40,848 nucleotides of DNA from Geminisphaera colitermitum TAV2 (GCF_000171235.2 NZ_ABEA03000013.1:1-40848), one strand, 5' to 3'; numbered from the stretch's first letter, positions 8,262 through 17,166 are shown. Made by a program: numbers and translations. The notes: generated from the sequence alone by a model not told the origin.

Positions 8262-9316
8262 CTCCCCCCCCCCCCCCCCCGGGGTCTGGAATCCTTGCCG
8301 CAGGCAACTGGCTGGTTGACCACGTCAAAACCCTCGACGCCTGGCCGCCGCAGGACGCGCTTGCCAACATCCTCGCCGAGTCGTGGGGCAATGGCGGCTC
8401 GCCTTACAACATTCTCAAAGACATCTCCAAACTTCACGCGCTCCAGCCCGCGTATCCGCTGACTGGCATCGGACTCGTTGGCGACGACCCCGACGGACGC
8501 CGCATTCTCGCCGATTGCCGCGCACACGGCATCGACACCGCGCAACTCCGCGCCACGCCCGACGCCCCCACTTCTTACAGCGACGTGATGACGGACTCAC
8601 AAACCGGACGCCGCACCTTTTTCCACCAGCGCGGCGCCAACGCCCGCCTTGCCTCCGAACACTTCGACTTCGCCACTCCGCGCGCCACCGCTGCGAAGAT
8701 TTTCCATATCGGTTACATCCTCCTGCTCGACACCCTCGATCAACTCACACCCTCCGGCCAGCCTCGCATCTGCGACGTTCTCCGCCGCGCCCGTGCCGCC
8801 GGACTCCTCACCTCGCTCGATTGTGTGAGCGAAAACTCCGATCGTTTCCAAACCATTGTCCGCCCCGCGTTGCCTGACGTGGACATCCTTTTCGTAAACG
8901 ACTTCGAAGCCGGAAAACTCACCGGTATTGATCTTCACACTACAAGCACAACCGATTCCATCGACCGCTCCGCCGTCGAACGCGCCCTCCGGTCCATCGC
9001 CGCGCTTGGCGTGCGCCGCTGGATCATCTTTCACGCTCCTTCCGCAGCCTGCGCCGCCGCGCCCGACGGCACGCTCCATTGGCAGCCCAGCCTTCGCGTT
9101 CCATCCGCCGCGATCCGCGGCACCGCCGGCGCGGGCGACGCCTTTGCCGCAGGCGTTTTGCATGGTTTGCACGAAGACTGGTCCATTGCCGACGCCCTCC
9201 GCCTCGGCGTCTGCACGGCGGCGGCTTGTCTGGCGAGCCCCACTTGTTCCGACAGCATCCTCCCTCTTGCCGAAACCCTCGCCCTCGCGGAGTCGCACGG
9301 CTTCCGTCCGTTGTAG
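8258..9316 (+). CDS. PfkB-family carbohydrate kinase
   Basis: It probably phosphorylates the ketose made by the neighbouring isomerase (xylulose or fructose); the exact sugar is not readable. From the ATG at 8258 the product is 352 residues. The ribokinase-fold signs are WGNGGSPYNILKD near residue 50 (substrate-binding GG...N region) and the C-terminal GTAGAGDAFAAGVLHGL with catalytic Asp at about residue 294. The start overlaps the isomerase stop (ATGA), fixing it over an in-frame upstream ATG at 8129 whose extension is a shadow of the isomerase gene. Codons 3-8 are a C17 tract (8264-8280) giving MTPPPPPPG; loss or gain of one C would abolish the protein just after initiation. Confidence 0.88.
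   Translation: MTPPPPPPGSGILAAGNWLVDHVKTLDAWPPQDALANILAESWGNGGSPYNILKDISKLHALQPAYPLTGIGLVGDDPDGRRILADCRAHGIDTAQLRATPDAPTSYSDVMTDSQTGRRTFFHQRGANARLASEHFDFATPRATAAKIFHIGYILLLDTLDQLTPSGQPRICDVLRRARAAGLLTSLDCVSENSDRFQTIVRPALPDVDILFVNDFEAGKLTGIDLHTTSTTDSIDRSAVERALRSIAALGVRRWIIFHAPSAACAAAPDGTLHWQPSLRVPSAAIRGTAGAGDAFAAGVLHGLHEDWSIADALRLGVCTAAACLASPTCSDSILPLAETLALAESHGFRPL
8264..8280 (+). repeat. C17 homopolymer at codons 3-8 of the kinase gene
   Basis: Seventeen C residues directly follow ATGACT and are followed by GGGG. A length change of one or two would frameshift the kinase at its third codon, a classic place for an on/off switch. Confidence 0.95.
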
Positions 9317-9331
9317 CCAGTCCTGCATCAG

Positions 9332-9446
9332 GGAGCGGCGGTCTCCAGGCCGCCGGACGAGGCGCACCGCGCCTCGCCTCAGGGAGTAAGGTGGTTTCAA
9401 ACAGGCGACGCTTCGCGTCGTCCGGCGGCCTGGAGTCCGCCGCTCC
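9332..9446. repeat. 29-bp inverted repeat between convergent genes
   Basis: The arms at 9332-9360 and 9418-9446 match at 28 of 29 positions (GGAGCGGCGG...CCGGACGA). Between them lie smaller hairpins (GAGGCGCACCGCGCCTC; GACGCTTCGCGTC). It sits between the convergent kinase and polysaccharide-lyase-like genes, so it may act as a bidirectional terminator. It looks like a REP/BIME-type doublet. Confidence 0.9.
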
Positions 9447-9467
9447 ACCAAGACACTCCGCGTAACA

Positions 9468-12069
9468 TCAGTCGCCGATGCGGTCTTCTTCCCAGCGTGC
9501 GCTGTTGGGCGGAAAGACGGATGCGGGCGCGGCGCGTTTTAGGATTTTTTCGCGGTTGGCGGGGTTACGGAGGTCGTCGCCAAAGAGAGTGTTCATCACG
9601 GTCTGGTCTGGATTGAGCCAGTAAAAGGCGGAGGTGATGTCGTGCGGATAGGGACGGTCGGGGTTTTGTTTGGTGCCAACCCACTGGCGGTTGGCGACGG
9701 TGGAGGCGAATGAATCCAAGATGGGTTCGCGGAAGGCGGGCAGGAGCGATGGATCGAGGGTGCAGGCATAGGCCATGATGTAGCGAAGGTTGTTGCCCGC
9801 CAGTCCGCCGGCGCGCGGAGTCTGGGTGCGCGTGCGTGAGGGGCTGTGCACGAAGGCGCGGTATTCGGAACGGTAGAGATTGTCCGCAGTGTAGCGGGCG
9901 GCGGCGATGATGTTCTGGCGGATGTCGTCGCGGTGCGTGAGTTTCCAAGCCTCGATCATGCCTGCGGTCTGAAAGGCGACCATGAAGGAGAGTTCGCCAG
10001 CCTTGACGTCGCCGCCGGTCTGGTTGGCGCGCAGGGGACGGAGCCAGACGCCGTGGCCTTCGGCCTTGAGGAGCACGTTGTCGGCGAGGCGATTGAGGGC
10101 GGCAAGGTAACGGTCGTCCGCCGTGGCGCGCCAGGCGGCGGCGAGATTGACAAGGGTCCATCCTGGCTCGCGGGCGGTGATGTATTTGTAGCGGGGATTG
10201 GTGACGAGGGGATCAGTGAGGAGGCGGTCGGTGATTTTGCGTCCGGCTTCGAGGGCGCGGGGATCGCCGGTGAGTTGGTGGTTTTGGAAAAAGCTGGTGA
10301 CGCGGATGTGGCCGGGGGTGCTTCTGCCGAGAAAAAATTCGTCGTCTTTGCGTCCGCCGTTGGGGAGGTGCATGTCGGTCTCCGCGCCGGGCGTATAGTA
10401 GCCGCCGGTGTGCCCGACGGAGTGTTTCCATTTGAGGCCGATGCGGGTGGGGTCGGCGTGGTGGTTGATGATGTCGATGTCGCGCAGGTGCGTGGCCTGG
10501 CGGACGGCTTCACGAAACATCTCCGGGTCTTGGAAACGGAGGGCCTGACGGAAGAGGTCGGCGGGGAGGTCGTATTCGTGGTTGCACCAGTTGTATCGGC
10601 GTTCGCCATACCAGTCGCCCCAGTTGAGCAGGCCATACCAGCGGTTTTCCTTTTGCTGGTCGAAGTAGGAGCGGGTGGCGGCAAGGAAGGCGCGATCCCA
10701 ATCGTCGAAGAGGCCGCCGCTCATGGGAGGCAGCATGGGGTCGTCGATTTGGGTGGCGTTGATGTAATCGAGGGGAGGGAGGACAACGGGGAGGGTTTGC
10801 AGGGCGCGTGCAATGGTGTGCGCGGAATCGGGCGAGGGTGCCCAGCCGATGAAGAGGCGATGGGATTTTTCCACGCCCTGGCGGACTTCGTAGGCGCCGG
10901 TGCGGAGGTAGTAATACCAGATTTGTTCGTCCTTGCGGCTGGCGTAGGGATTGGTGGAGGAGAGGGTGAGGGTGGGGAAGAGGTCGATGTCGAAGCCGTC
11001 TCCTGCCGGGGCTGCGCTGAAGGCTTTGGGCCATTGTTGCCAGAAGTCGCGGACGGTGGCGTAGGCGGTGCTTGTGGCGGATGCGGAGGGTGAATCGGGC
11101 GTGGCGAGGAGGATGCCTTCGGCGCGGGCGCCGGTGGCGTTGGCGGTTTCAATGGTCCAGGCGTTGTCTTCGTGCTGAAAAAGTCGTTGGCCGGGAAGGA
11201 GGTGGCGGGATTCGGTCGTGAGCTGGAGTGTGGTCCGGCTGGCGGACGCGGGTGCGAAGCGAACGGGGATGCAGGCGGAGCGGAAGCGTTGCATTTCGCG
11301 TTCGCGGTTTTTTGCAGGGTCTTCGCTGAGCGGGGCGAGGGCATGGTCGATTTCAACGTGGGTGGCTCCGGCGTACAGCGTGAGGAGAATGTCGAAACGT
11401 CCGTAACCGGCGGGGGAGGGGGGGGGCTGCGGGCGGGACGCCCGCGCCACGATGGAATCCGGTGGCGCGGATGACGGTGCGCAGGGGGCCGGTTTCGAGG
11501 AGTTCGAGGGTATCGATGCGGGCGGTGAGGCTGGCGCCGTCATCGGTGGTGAGTTGCGAGAGGGTGAAGGTGAGCGCGGGGTTGTCGGCAAGGGTGAGCC
11601 GCGCCGTGGCGGTGGCGCGGTCGAGCGCGAAGGTGAAATCGCCGGTGCGAATTTCAAGCGCGGCGACCGGACCGGTGTTGGGTGTGCGCGTGAGTCGGAG
11701 GGCGGAGGGAACAGGGGGGAGGGGGGCGTTTTTGCGAATCACGAACGTTCGCGTCGCATCAGACGGGAGGGGGGAGGGGGGGGGAGGGCAGGTGACTTGC
11801 GCCCACTGGATGGAGCCGTCCGGCCAGCGGTTGAGGGCGTGCCATTGCTGGGGAGGGGTGGTTGCACCGTCTTGAATGTGAACGTCGTCGGTGGAGGCGA
11901 GGGCTCCGCGTGCGAAGGGGATGCTGAAGGTAACGGGCGTGGTGTAGTTGTCGGGTAGATACGTCTTGAGCGCGATGGGTTCGGCAGGGGATGCACCTGT
12001 GAGTGAGATCGTGGCGAGTGTGATGGCCAAAAGGCGCAGTTGCGCGGTGAGCGCGTGAGCTGAGATCAT
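9468..12069 (-). pseudogene. YetA/PL26-like secreted protein, frameshifted at a C tract
   Basis: Two frames make one protein of about 866 residues if one nucleotide is removed. The first runs from 12069 and carries a signal peptide (about residues 1-26, LLAITLATISLTGASP) and a beta-rich N-terminal domain. The second continues to 9468. They meet at the C9 run 11418-11426 (minus-strand C): one C fewer would join RTVIRATGF... to AGYGRFDILLTLYAGATHVEIDHAL. The body has KDEQIWYYYLRTGAYEVRQGVEKSHRLFIGWAP and a helical barrel-like half with NHEYDLPADLF and GRSTPGHIRV, resembling the YetA / exo-rhamnogalacturonan-lyase-like (PL26) group. The family call is from memory of the pattern. It starts 2 nt after the prepilin gene stop, as last gene of its module. 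It could be a dead gene, a phase-variable gene or a sequencing error. Confidence 0.65.
11412..11451 (-). repeat. C tract plus hairpin at the frameshift point
   Basis: On the minus strand a 23-nt hairpin element (11451-11429, core GGGCGTCCCGCCC) is followed at once by C9-T-C5 (11426-11412). The identical 23 nt recur at 17206-17228, again 5' of a C tract. In the gene it reads as VARASRPQ or GAGVPPA depending on frame, typical of a hairpin repeat lodged in coding sequence. Confidence 0.85.
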
Positions 12070-12071
12070 GG

Positions 12072-12836
12072 TTATTCGAAGGTTTCGTTTTCGCCGAGAG
12101 TGGTGAAGTAGCAGTCGGTGTTCATGTAGGCGGCCTGAGTCTCGGGAATGTGTTTGGTGAAATAGGCGTCGTCCTTGGCGGCGACGTGGAAGTCGGCGAA
12201 GAGGGTGTTGGCGCGGTTGGAGTGGCGACGGTGGATGCGTTGATTGGCGGTGGAGTTGGGCGTGGGATTGATGCCGTAGCCTTGGGTGGGGCGGTTGTAT
12301 TTTTCAGAATAGCTTTTCCAGATGCTGTCTGCGATGAGGAAAAAATCGGATGGGTTTTCAATGGCGGTGAGCGGGGTGTCGAGGTGGCGGTCGTCCCCCC
12401 ATTTGCCGCCGGGGCGCATCCACATTCTCATGCCGTAGGTGAGGCCGCCGTTGTCGTCGATTTTATCCTTGGGATCGGTGATGTCGGCGTCGCGGGTGGG
12501 AAAGATCGAGGGGCAGTAAAAGACGTCACGGCTTTTGATAATATTCAGGGCGTAAAGGCGATAGGTCCAGTAGCGGTCGGCTTCGCTTTTGGTGGTCCCT
12601 TGCTTGAGGTCGCGCGGGGGGAGTTTGCCGTTGTTTTCAACGGCAAAGAGGGCCAGTGCTCCGCCGAGTCCGCGAAGGTTGCTGATGCAGCGGGCGGTTT
12701 GCGCGCTTTTGCGGGCTTTGCCAACGACCGGGATCATGATCGCGGCAAGGATGCCGATGATGGCGACCACGGTGAGGAGTTCGATGAGTGTAAAGCCGGT
12801 GTGGATACGGCAGCGGGAATCAGCGTGTGTGTTCAT
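12072..12836 (-). CDS. Prepilin-type (type II pseudopilin-like) secreted protein
   Basis: The 254-residue protein has a prepilin peptidase site and hydrophobic helix, GFTLIELLTVVAIIGILAAIMIPVV (first part about residues 14-30), then the KARKSAQTARCISNLRGLGGALALFAVENNGKLPP segment of DUF1559-like, H-X9-DG-type proteins. The usual C-terminal HSxxANxLFADGHV appears here as HSNRANTLFADFHV, with DG changed to DF. Such proteins are thought to be processed by a prepilin peptidase and held at the cell envelope. It lies between a PEP-CTERM gene and the YetA/PL26-like gene with a 2-nt gap to the latter, so all three are one operon. A C13 tract (12846-12858) stands 9 nt before the ATG, with no Shine-Dalgarno sequence. 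Confidence 0.88.
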   Translation of the reverse strand: MNTHADSRCRIHTGFTLIELLTVVAIIGILAAIMIPVVGKARKSAQTARCISNLRGLGGALALFAVENNGKLPPRDLKQGTTKSEADRYWTYRLYALNIIKSRDVFYCPSIFPTRDADITDPKDKIDDNGGLTYGMRMWMRPGGKWGDDRHLDTPLTAIENPSDFFLIADSIWKSYSEKYNRPTQGYGINPTPNSTANQRIHRRHSNRANTLFADFHVAAKDDAYFTKHIPETQAAYMNTDCYFTTLGENETFE

Positions 12837-12845
12837 GGCGCGCGC

Positions 12846-12858
12846 GGGGGGGGGGGGG
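12846..12858 (-). repeat. C13 tract upstream of the pseudopilin start
   Basis: Thirteen G on the plus strand (C on the sense strand) are separated from the start codon at 12836 by 9 nt of alternating GC. Confidence 0.9.
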
Positions 12859-12887
12859 AGGGGAGTTGGGGGAAACGGTTGCTGGCG

Positions 12888-13724
12888 TCATGCTTTGCGA
12901 TGACGGCGTGCGATGAGGCCGAGGGCAAGCGCGGCGAGGCCGGCGAACGTGGCCCAGGTGGAGGCTTCGGGCACGGGGGCGAACGGGTTGGTATCGTAGA
13001 ATCCGATACTGTCGATGCGCAGGGATGCGCCTGCGGTGGCCGTCGTGGGAATCAGGCTGCGAATGTCGAATTTATTGAAGGTATCCCCGTAGCCGGAAAA
13101 TGTGAAACTGGATACAACAGTGTGGCCATCAAGATAGATGGAGGCGGTTTTGTCGGTCAGATTGATTCCAAAGGTGAAGGTGTGCCATTGCTTGTCGGTG
13201 TATTTGATGTCGGTGCCGATGCTGGCGGTCTTGGTGTCAATGTTGGTGGTTGAGCCGCCGACAGTGGGCACATAAGCGACTCTGAATACGTCAAGGTCAT
13301 CACGGAACAGGATGGTGACGATATTGTTGGTGCCGTCACCGAAGCGAATCTGCGGACGGTTGGTCGAATTCAGGTCTGTGTTTGTGAAGTTGGCCTGGAC
13401 GGAGAATTGCACCCAGTAAGTGCCGGTGACGGGGACGTCCGAAAAGGTGCGGGAGGCTGATATTTCGGTGGTGGTGGTTCCGAGTTCGACGTATTTTGTG
13501 CCGGAGTGGGCGACACCTGTGGCGTCGGCAACCAGAGTGGTTGTGCTGGATGTCCAGACAGATGTTCCACCGGAGACGGTCTGGAGGCGTCCGTTTTGGT
13601 AGGTGTCGAAGTTGTCACCGATGATGAGCGCGGCGCGCGAGTCGTGGGCGAAGGCGGCGGCAAGGGCAAAAAACGCGACGATGGCGGCGCGGCGGATGTT
13701 GGATTGGATGAAGTGTGTTTTCAT
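12888..13724 (-). CDS. PEP-CTERM sorting domain protein
   Basis: From the ATG at 13724 the product is 278 residues with a signal peptide (about residues 1-32, RRAAIVAFFALAAAFAHDSRA). A beta-sandwich-like, lectin/laminin-G-like middle follows (NFDTYQNGRLQTV, DKQWHTFTFGINLTDKTASIYLDGHTV, LRIDSIGFYD). The C-terminal sorting signal has VPEAST, a hydrophobic helix (WATFAGLAALALGLIA) and the basic tail RRHRKA. Exosortase-dependent sorting to the outer surface is expected; no exosortase is in this window. An in-frame ATG at 13745 would add seven residues. The carbohydrate-binding-like fold and its place before a polysaccharide-acting enzyme suggest substrate capture, an inference. Confidence 0.88.
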   Translation of the reverse strand: MKTHFIQSNIRRAAIVAFFALAAAFAHDSRAALIIGDNFDTYQNGRLQTVSGGTSVWTSSTTTLVADATGVAHSGTKYVELGTTTTEISASRTFSDVPVTGTYWVQFSVQANFTNTDLNSTNRPQIRFGDGTNNIVTILFRDDLDVFRVAYVPTVGGSTTNIDTKTASIGTDIKYTDKQWHTFTFGINLTDKTASIYLDGHTVVSSFTFSGYGDTFNKFDIRSLIPTTATAGASLRIDSIGFYDTNPFAPVPEASTWATFAGLAALALGLIARRHRKA

Positions 13725-13801
13725 TGGGTTCACAGGGTGGTTCATAAGATGGCCAAGTGGCCCTAATCTGGGAAACGCAGACGGGGTGTAAAACTGCGCG
13801 A

Positions 13802-13819
13802 TACTTTCATCGTAAAGTA
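13802..13819. promoter_or_regulatory. Possible LacI-type operator
   Basis: The imperfect palindrome TACTTT-CATCGT-AAAGTA lies between the LacI-type gene (stop 13895) and the PEP-CTERM gene (start 13724), where an operator for the PEP-CTERM/pseudopilin/lyase operon would be expected. Only symmetry and position support it. Confidence 0.3.
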
Positions 13820-13855
13820 AAACGAGGCGCAGTCCGTGTTGCGAGGGGAGGGACC

Positions 13856-13869
13856 GGGGGGGGGGGGGG
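13856..13869 (-). repeat. C14 tract behind the LacI-type gene
   Basis: Fourteen G on the plus strand lie 25 bp downstream of the LacI-type gene's stop and about 130 bp upstream of the PEP-CTERM start. Like the other tracts it is C on the transcribed sense strand. Confidence 0.9.
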
Positions 13870-13894
13870 AGGGGACCGCAGTCGGCAGCGGGTG

Positions 13895-14926
13895 TTACGC
13901 GGGGCCTGTTGGCGGACGGGTGGTGACGCCGGCGATCCAGTCGCTTTCGATCAAAACGGTTTTGGGATGACGGGGAACGCCGAGGTGGTTGTGGTGCATT
14001 TCCTCGATTACCACGTCCACGGCGGTGGCGCCGATTACTTCGCAATGCTGGTCGGTGCCCGAAAAATCGCATTCCTCGGGGTGCAGGCTCAGATGCGCCA
14101 CACCGACTTCGTTGGGAACGTCGCAGCCGAGTTGGCGAAGCCAGTCCGCCACGCAGGTGTCGAAGGTGGCGATGGCATCAGGCCGCCAGCGGCGAAACCA
14201 CTGGTCGAAGTCACCTTGCGAATTCCACGAGAGGACGGGAATGGGACGGCACTTTTCGTCCTGGCGGAAAAAGACATCGTAACCCGCCAGCCAGCTCCAG
14301 TCCACGCGGGGGTTTTCGCGTTCGTGCAATACGATTCCGAAGCGGCGGTAGTCGCAGCGATGCAATTCGGTGAGCACGCGCATCATGGTGCGCGCATGGT
14401 GGTTGGCCACCCGGTGTCCCTTCAGGCCGGTGATTGAGAAGCCGAGCAGCACGGTGGCGAATTGCTGCCAGCAGGTTTCCTCCGTGCGGGTGAGAAGCGG
14501 GGCGGGAGCAAGAACGATCCCGCGTATGTTGCGCTGCCAGAGGATGCCTGCCATGCGTTCGGCGGTCATGCCTTTCTCCGCCAGATTGAATTTTTCCAGA
14601 CGGTAGCCGAGGGATTTGGCCCGCCTCTGCGCGCCGAGGAAGAATTTTGCATGGGTGGTGGTTTGCACCCACGTGTGGACCGGCAAATCACGGGTGATAT
14701 AGGCGATGGTGGCGGCGGCACCCCGCCGTTTCTTGGTGCGCAGTTCGGTCATCAACGTGGCGACCAGGGGATTGGGACGGTAGCCGAGGGACTCGGCGAG
14801 TGTCCGGATGCGCTGGCGTGTCTGGTCGGGGATGCTGGGGTGGTTGCGCAGCGCCAGCGAGACCGTCATTGCGCTGACTTTGGCCGCGTTCGCCACATCA
14901 CGCATGGTTATGCCCGGCAGTTCCAT
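13895..14926 (-). CDS. LacI-family transcriptional regulator (module 1)
   Basis: The 343-residue protein has the LacI helix-turn-helix and hinge at residues 6-60: ITMRDVANAAKVSAMTVSLALRNHPSIP, then TRQRIRTLAESLGYRPNPL. The periplasmic-binding-protein-like effector domain follows, with AYITRDLP, RNIRGIVLAPAP, HARTMMRVLTELHRCDYRRFGIVL and VGVAHLSLHPEECDFSG. The ATG at 14926 gives the family start. It lies just upstream of, and on the same strand as, the PEP-CTERM/pseudopilin/YetA-like genes and is inferred to regulate them in response to a sugar. It resembles the regulator at 18274 (shared SLAL-NHPSIP, GYRP-P and late IGATA-D motifs), indicating paralogous modules. Confidence 0.93.
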   Translation of the reverse strand: MELPGITMRDVANAAKVSAMTVSLALRNHPSIPDQTRQRIRTLAESLGYRPNPLVATLMTELRTKKRRGAAATIAYITRDLPVHTWVQTTTHAKFFLGAQRRAKSLGYRLEKFNLAEKGMTAERMAGILWQRNIRGIVLAPAPLLTRTEETCWQQFATVLLGFSITGLKGHRVANHHARTMMRVLTELHRCDYRRFGIVLHERENPRVDWSWLAGYDVFFRQDEKCRPIPVLSWNSQGDFDQWFRRWRPDAIATFDTCVADWLRQLGCDVPNEVGVAHLSLHPEECDFSGTDQHCEVIGATAVDVVIEEMHHNHLGVPRHPKTVLIESDWIAGVTTRPPTGPA

Positions 14927-15006
14927 TTACGGATAAAGCAGAGCGCCCGGTGCGTCAGGCCAAGCCAAAACTCCTGGTGCGTTATCAGTGAACGCCTGCG
15001 GTTCTG

Positions 15007-15780
15007 TTACTCGGCGATGATGTGGCGGTATTTTAGCTCGCCAATTTTCAGGACGGCCACGTGGCCGTCCACAAAGAGAAACTTGGCCGCGTTGTTGCCG
15101 CGGACACGCCAGCGGATGTAACCTTGCGTGTCGTTGTCCTTGTTGGGACCGGCGGGGACAGGATCGTCGAGATTGCCGGTGAAGTTGGCGAGGCGTTCGG
15201 TGATTTTATTCACTTTGCCTGCGCTTGCCCCGGCAGAGCCGCCAGCACTTTGCGAAGCATCCATAATAATGACCTGACGCGCGGGGTCGGTGATGGAGCT
15301 TAATTTTACCTGCGGAGTGCCAGGGGGATCGCCGGATACGGAAGGCATCAACACGGGATGAGCGGAGTAATGTATCTGACCACCGGGTACGGTGGCGGAT
15401 GGATCTTTGAAAACGTCGTTATAGTGGTTAAGTGAGGAGTCGCTTCCGTGATAAGTTTGCCGGGTGTTGTCGAGGTAGCCCGAAAGCGAGAGGGCAAAGA
15501 TGGTGTTCTGTCCACCCGCATTCGACCGATATGAATACGGCAGCAGGTCGCGGTTGTTGGCGGCGTAGAGCGTAAGTGCGGTGCCGATCTGGCGGAGGTT
15601 GGAAGTGCCTTTGGCGATTTTTGCCGATTCGCGCACCTTGGAGGCAACAGGCAGAATGATCGCCGCCAAAATGCCAATGATGACGATAACCGTCAGCAAT
15701 TCGATGAGCGTGAAGGCGGCGCGGCGATTCCGCCGCCGAACAGCGAACGTCCAAGGGAAGGTTTTTTGGGTGTGTTTCAT
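15007..15780 (-). CDS. Prepilin-type (type II pseudopilin-like) secreted protein
   Basis: From the ATG at 15780 the product is 257 residues. It has AFTLIELLTVIVIIGILAAI with the prepilin cleavage site, then SKVRESAKIAKGTSNLRQIGTALTLYAANNRDLLPY. Near the C-terminus it ends the H-X9-DG module with AKFLFVDGHVAVL. An in-frame upstream ATG (15897) overlaps the preceding glycosidase gene and is not preferred. It is the last gene of module 2, 28 bp behind the glycosidase. A C12 tract stands 10 nt before the ATG. It parallels the protein at 12072-12836, with a different C-terminal body. Confidence 0.88.
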   Translation of the reverse strand: MKHTQKTFPWTFAVRRRNRRAAFTLIELLTVIVIIGILAAIILPVASKVRESAKIAKGTSNLRQIGTALTLYAANNRDLLPYSYRSNAGGQNTIFALSLSGYLDNTRQTYHGSDSSLNHYNDVFKDPSATVPGGQIHYSAHPVLMPSVSGDPPGTPQVKLSSITDPARQVIIMDASQSAGGSAGASAGKVNKITERLANFTGNLDDPVPAGPNKDNDTQGYIRWRVRGNNAAKFLFVDGHVAVLKIGELKYRHIIAE

Positions 15781-15790
15781 GGGGAAATGC

Positions 15791-15802
15791 GGGGGGGGGG
15801 GG
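15791..15802 (-). repeat. C12 tract upstream of the pseudopilin start
   Basis: Twelve G on the plus strand, C on the sense strand, end 10 nt before the start codon at 15780; an additional run of five follows after one A. Confidence 0.9.
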
Positions 15803-15808
15803 AGGGGG

Positions 15809-17164
15809 TTAATTTTCCCCGGCGGCGTTTTTATCAACAACGAGGAAGGGGATGTTTTGCGTGGCGCCGCCTCCGCGTCCGTCGCGGACGAAGACAAACA
15901 GGCGGTAGGCGGCGGGTTTGTCGGGCGTGCGCACGGTCACGGTGGGGGCCGCAACAGCGGTAGCGTCGCCTTGGATACATCCGTCGATGGTGGGCGGGAC
16001 TTTTTCGGCGGCACCCTCGGCCCATTTCTGGCCGCTTTCGCGGATGACTTTCCATTCGTAGGTGAGCGGGTCGTTCTCGGCATCGTCGGCTTCGATGGTG
16101 GCGGTGAAGGTCGCGCCCGGCGGCACTTCCTTCCGGTCAAGTCCGGGGGATTTCAGCGACTTGATGCGGGGGCTGCGGTTGGCAGGCCAGCGGCCTTGGT
16201 AGGCTTGCGAGATGTGATCCACCGCCGGAGTTTTTTCACCGGTGGGCAGAAACATGCCATACCAGGTGGAGGTGATTTCCTGTTTGCTCGCCCATACGAA
16301 GCAGACCGCGCCGAGGAAACGGCCTTTTGGGTCGTTCTTCGCGCCGATGTAGCCACGCGCGTAGTTGGCGGCCTTGGCTTCGCTGGCGGGTTCGATGGGG
16401 GCGTCCCATTTGGTCTTTGGCACTTCCCAGTGGCCGCGTGGTCCGTATTCGGTAAGCAGATACGATTTTTCCCAGCCGGCCTTGTCAAGACGGGCGGGCA
16501 GGGCTGCGGCACCGCCATAGGTGTTGACGCCAAGAATATCGAGCGAGGGATAATAGTCGTGAATGGCTTTGATTTTCCATGCACCGGAACCGGCAATAAC
16601 AGTCATCACGGGGTGGCGTGGGTCTTCTTCTTTTACGATGCGGGCGAGCACATCGAGTTCGCGCCAGAATTCGGGGTAAACGTCCTTGGTGCGTGGTCCC
16701 TCGGCTTCGTTGCCGAGGCCCCATAAAAGGAGGGCAGGGTGGTCGCGGTAGGCTCGCACGCTGGCACGGATGATGTCGCGCTGGCGTTGGAGGTCGGCGG
16801 AGTTGGAGTAACTGAAATTGTTGCTTTCGCGTTGGAGGTTGATGCCTCGAATGATGGCAAGGCCCTTGGCGCGGGCTTCGTCCATGAGGCGGCGGGCATC
16901 GGCGAGGGCGTCGGGTTCGAGGGGGCTGTTGTAGGTGCGGATGGTGTTGGCACCGCAGGCGGCGGCGAGGTCCATGTTGGTGAGGCGTCCCACGCCGCGC
17001 ACTTCAAAGGGTTGCCCGTCGCGCAGGAGTTGCCACGAGCCGGAAGGGGTGGCAGCGAGGGAAACGGTGGAGCCGTCGTTCGCGGCGAAAGTGGGGCTGG
17101 GCGTCGCAAGGCCGATGAACGGGAGCAGGATGAGGGCGAGATGGAGGTGGCGGTGGAATTTCAT
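15809..17164 (-). CDS. Secreted clan GH-A glycoside hydrolase (GH2-like barrel)
   Basis: The 451-residue protein has a signal peptide (about residues 1-28, LALILLPFIGLATPSPTFA). It contains an (alpha/beta)8 glycosidase domain with ACGANTIRTYN near residue 73, LLLWGLGNEAEG (acid/base Glu about 153) and YLLTEYGPRGHW (nucleophile Glu about 239). This is the GH2/GH5-like retaining arrangement, but the N-terminal sandwich domains of true GH2 enzymes are absent. The last ~110 residues look like an Ig/PKD-like domain (TFTATIEADDAENDPLTYEWKV, YRLFVFVRDGRGG). The substrate cannot be read; beta-glucan or beta-mannan-type chains are possibilities. It lies between a PEP-CTERM gene and a pseudopilin gene, as module 2's enzyme. 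The ATG at 17164 follows a C15 tract by only 2 nt. Confidence 0.82.
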   Translation of the reverse strand: MKFHRHLHLALILLPFIGLATPSPTFAANDGSTVSLAATPSGSWQLLRDGQPFEVRGVGRLTNMDLAAACGANTIRTYNSPLEPDALADARRLMDEARAKGLAIIRGINLQRESNNFSYSNSADLQRQRDIIRASVRAYRDHPALLLWGLGNEAEGPRTKDVYPEFWRELDVLARIVKEEDPRHPVMTVIAGSGAWKIKAIHDYYPSLDILGVNTYGGAAALPARLDKAGWEKSYLLTEYGPRGHWEVPKTKWDAPIEPASEAKAANYARGYIGAKNDPKGRFLGAVCFVWASKQEITSTWYGMFLPTGEKTPAVDHISQAYQGRWPANRSPRIKSLKSPGLDRKEVPPGATFTATIEADDAENDPLTYEWKVIRESGQKWAEGAAEKVPPTIDGCIQGDATAVAAPTVTVRTPDKPAAYRLFVFVRDGRGGGATQNIPFLVVDKNAAGEN

Positions 17165-17166
17165 GC

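Noticed and set aside
9846-11093. 415-codon open frame antisense to the YetA/PL26-like gene
   Set aside because: Same shadow effect; the minus-strand product has coherent protein features.
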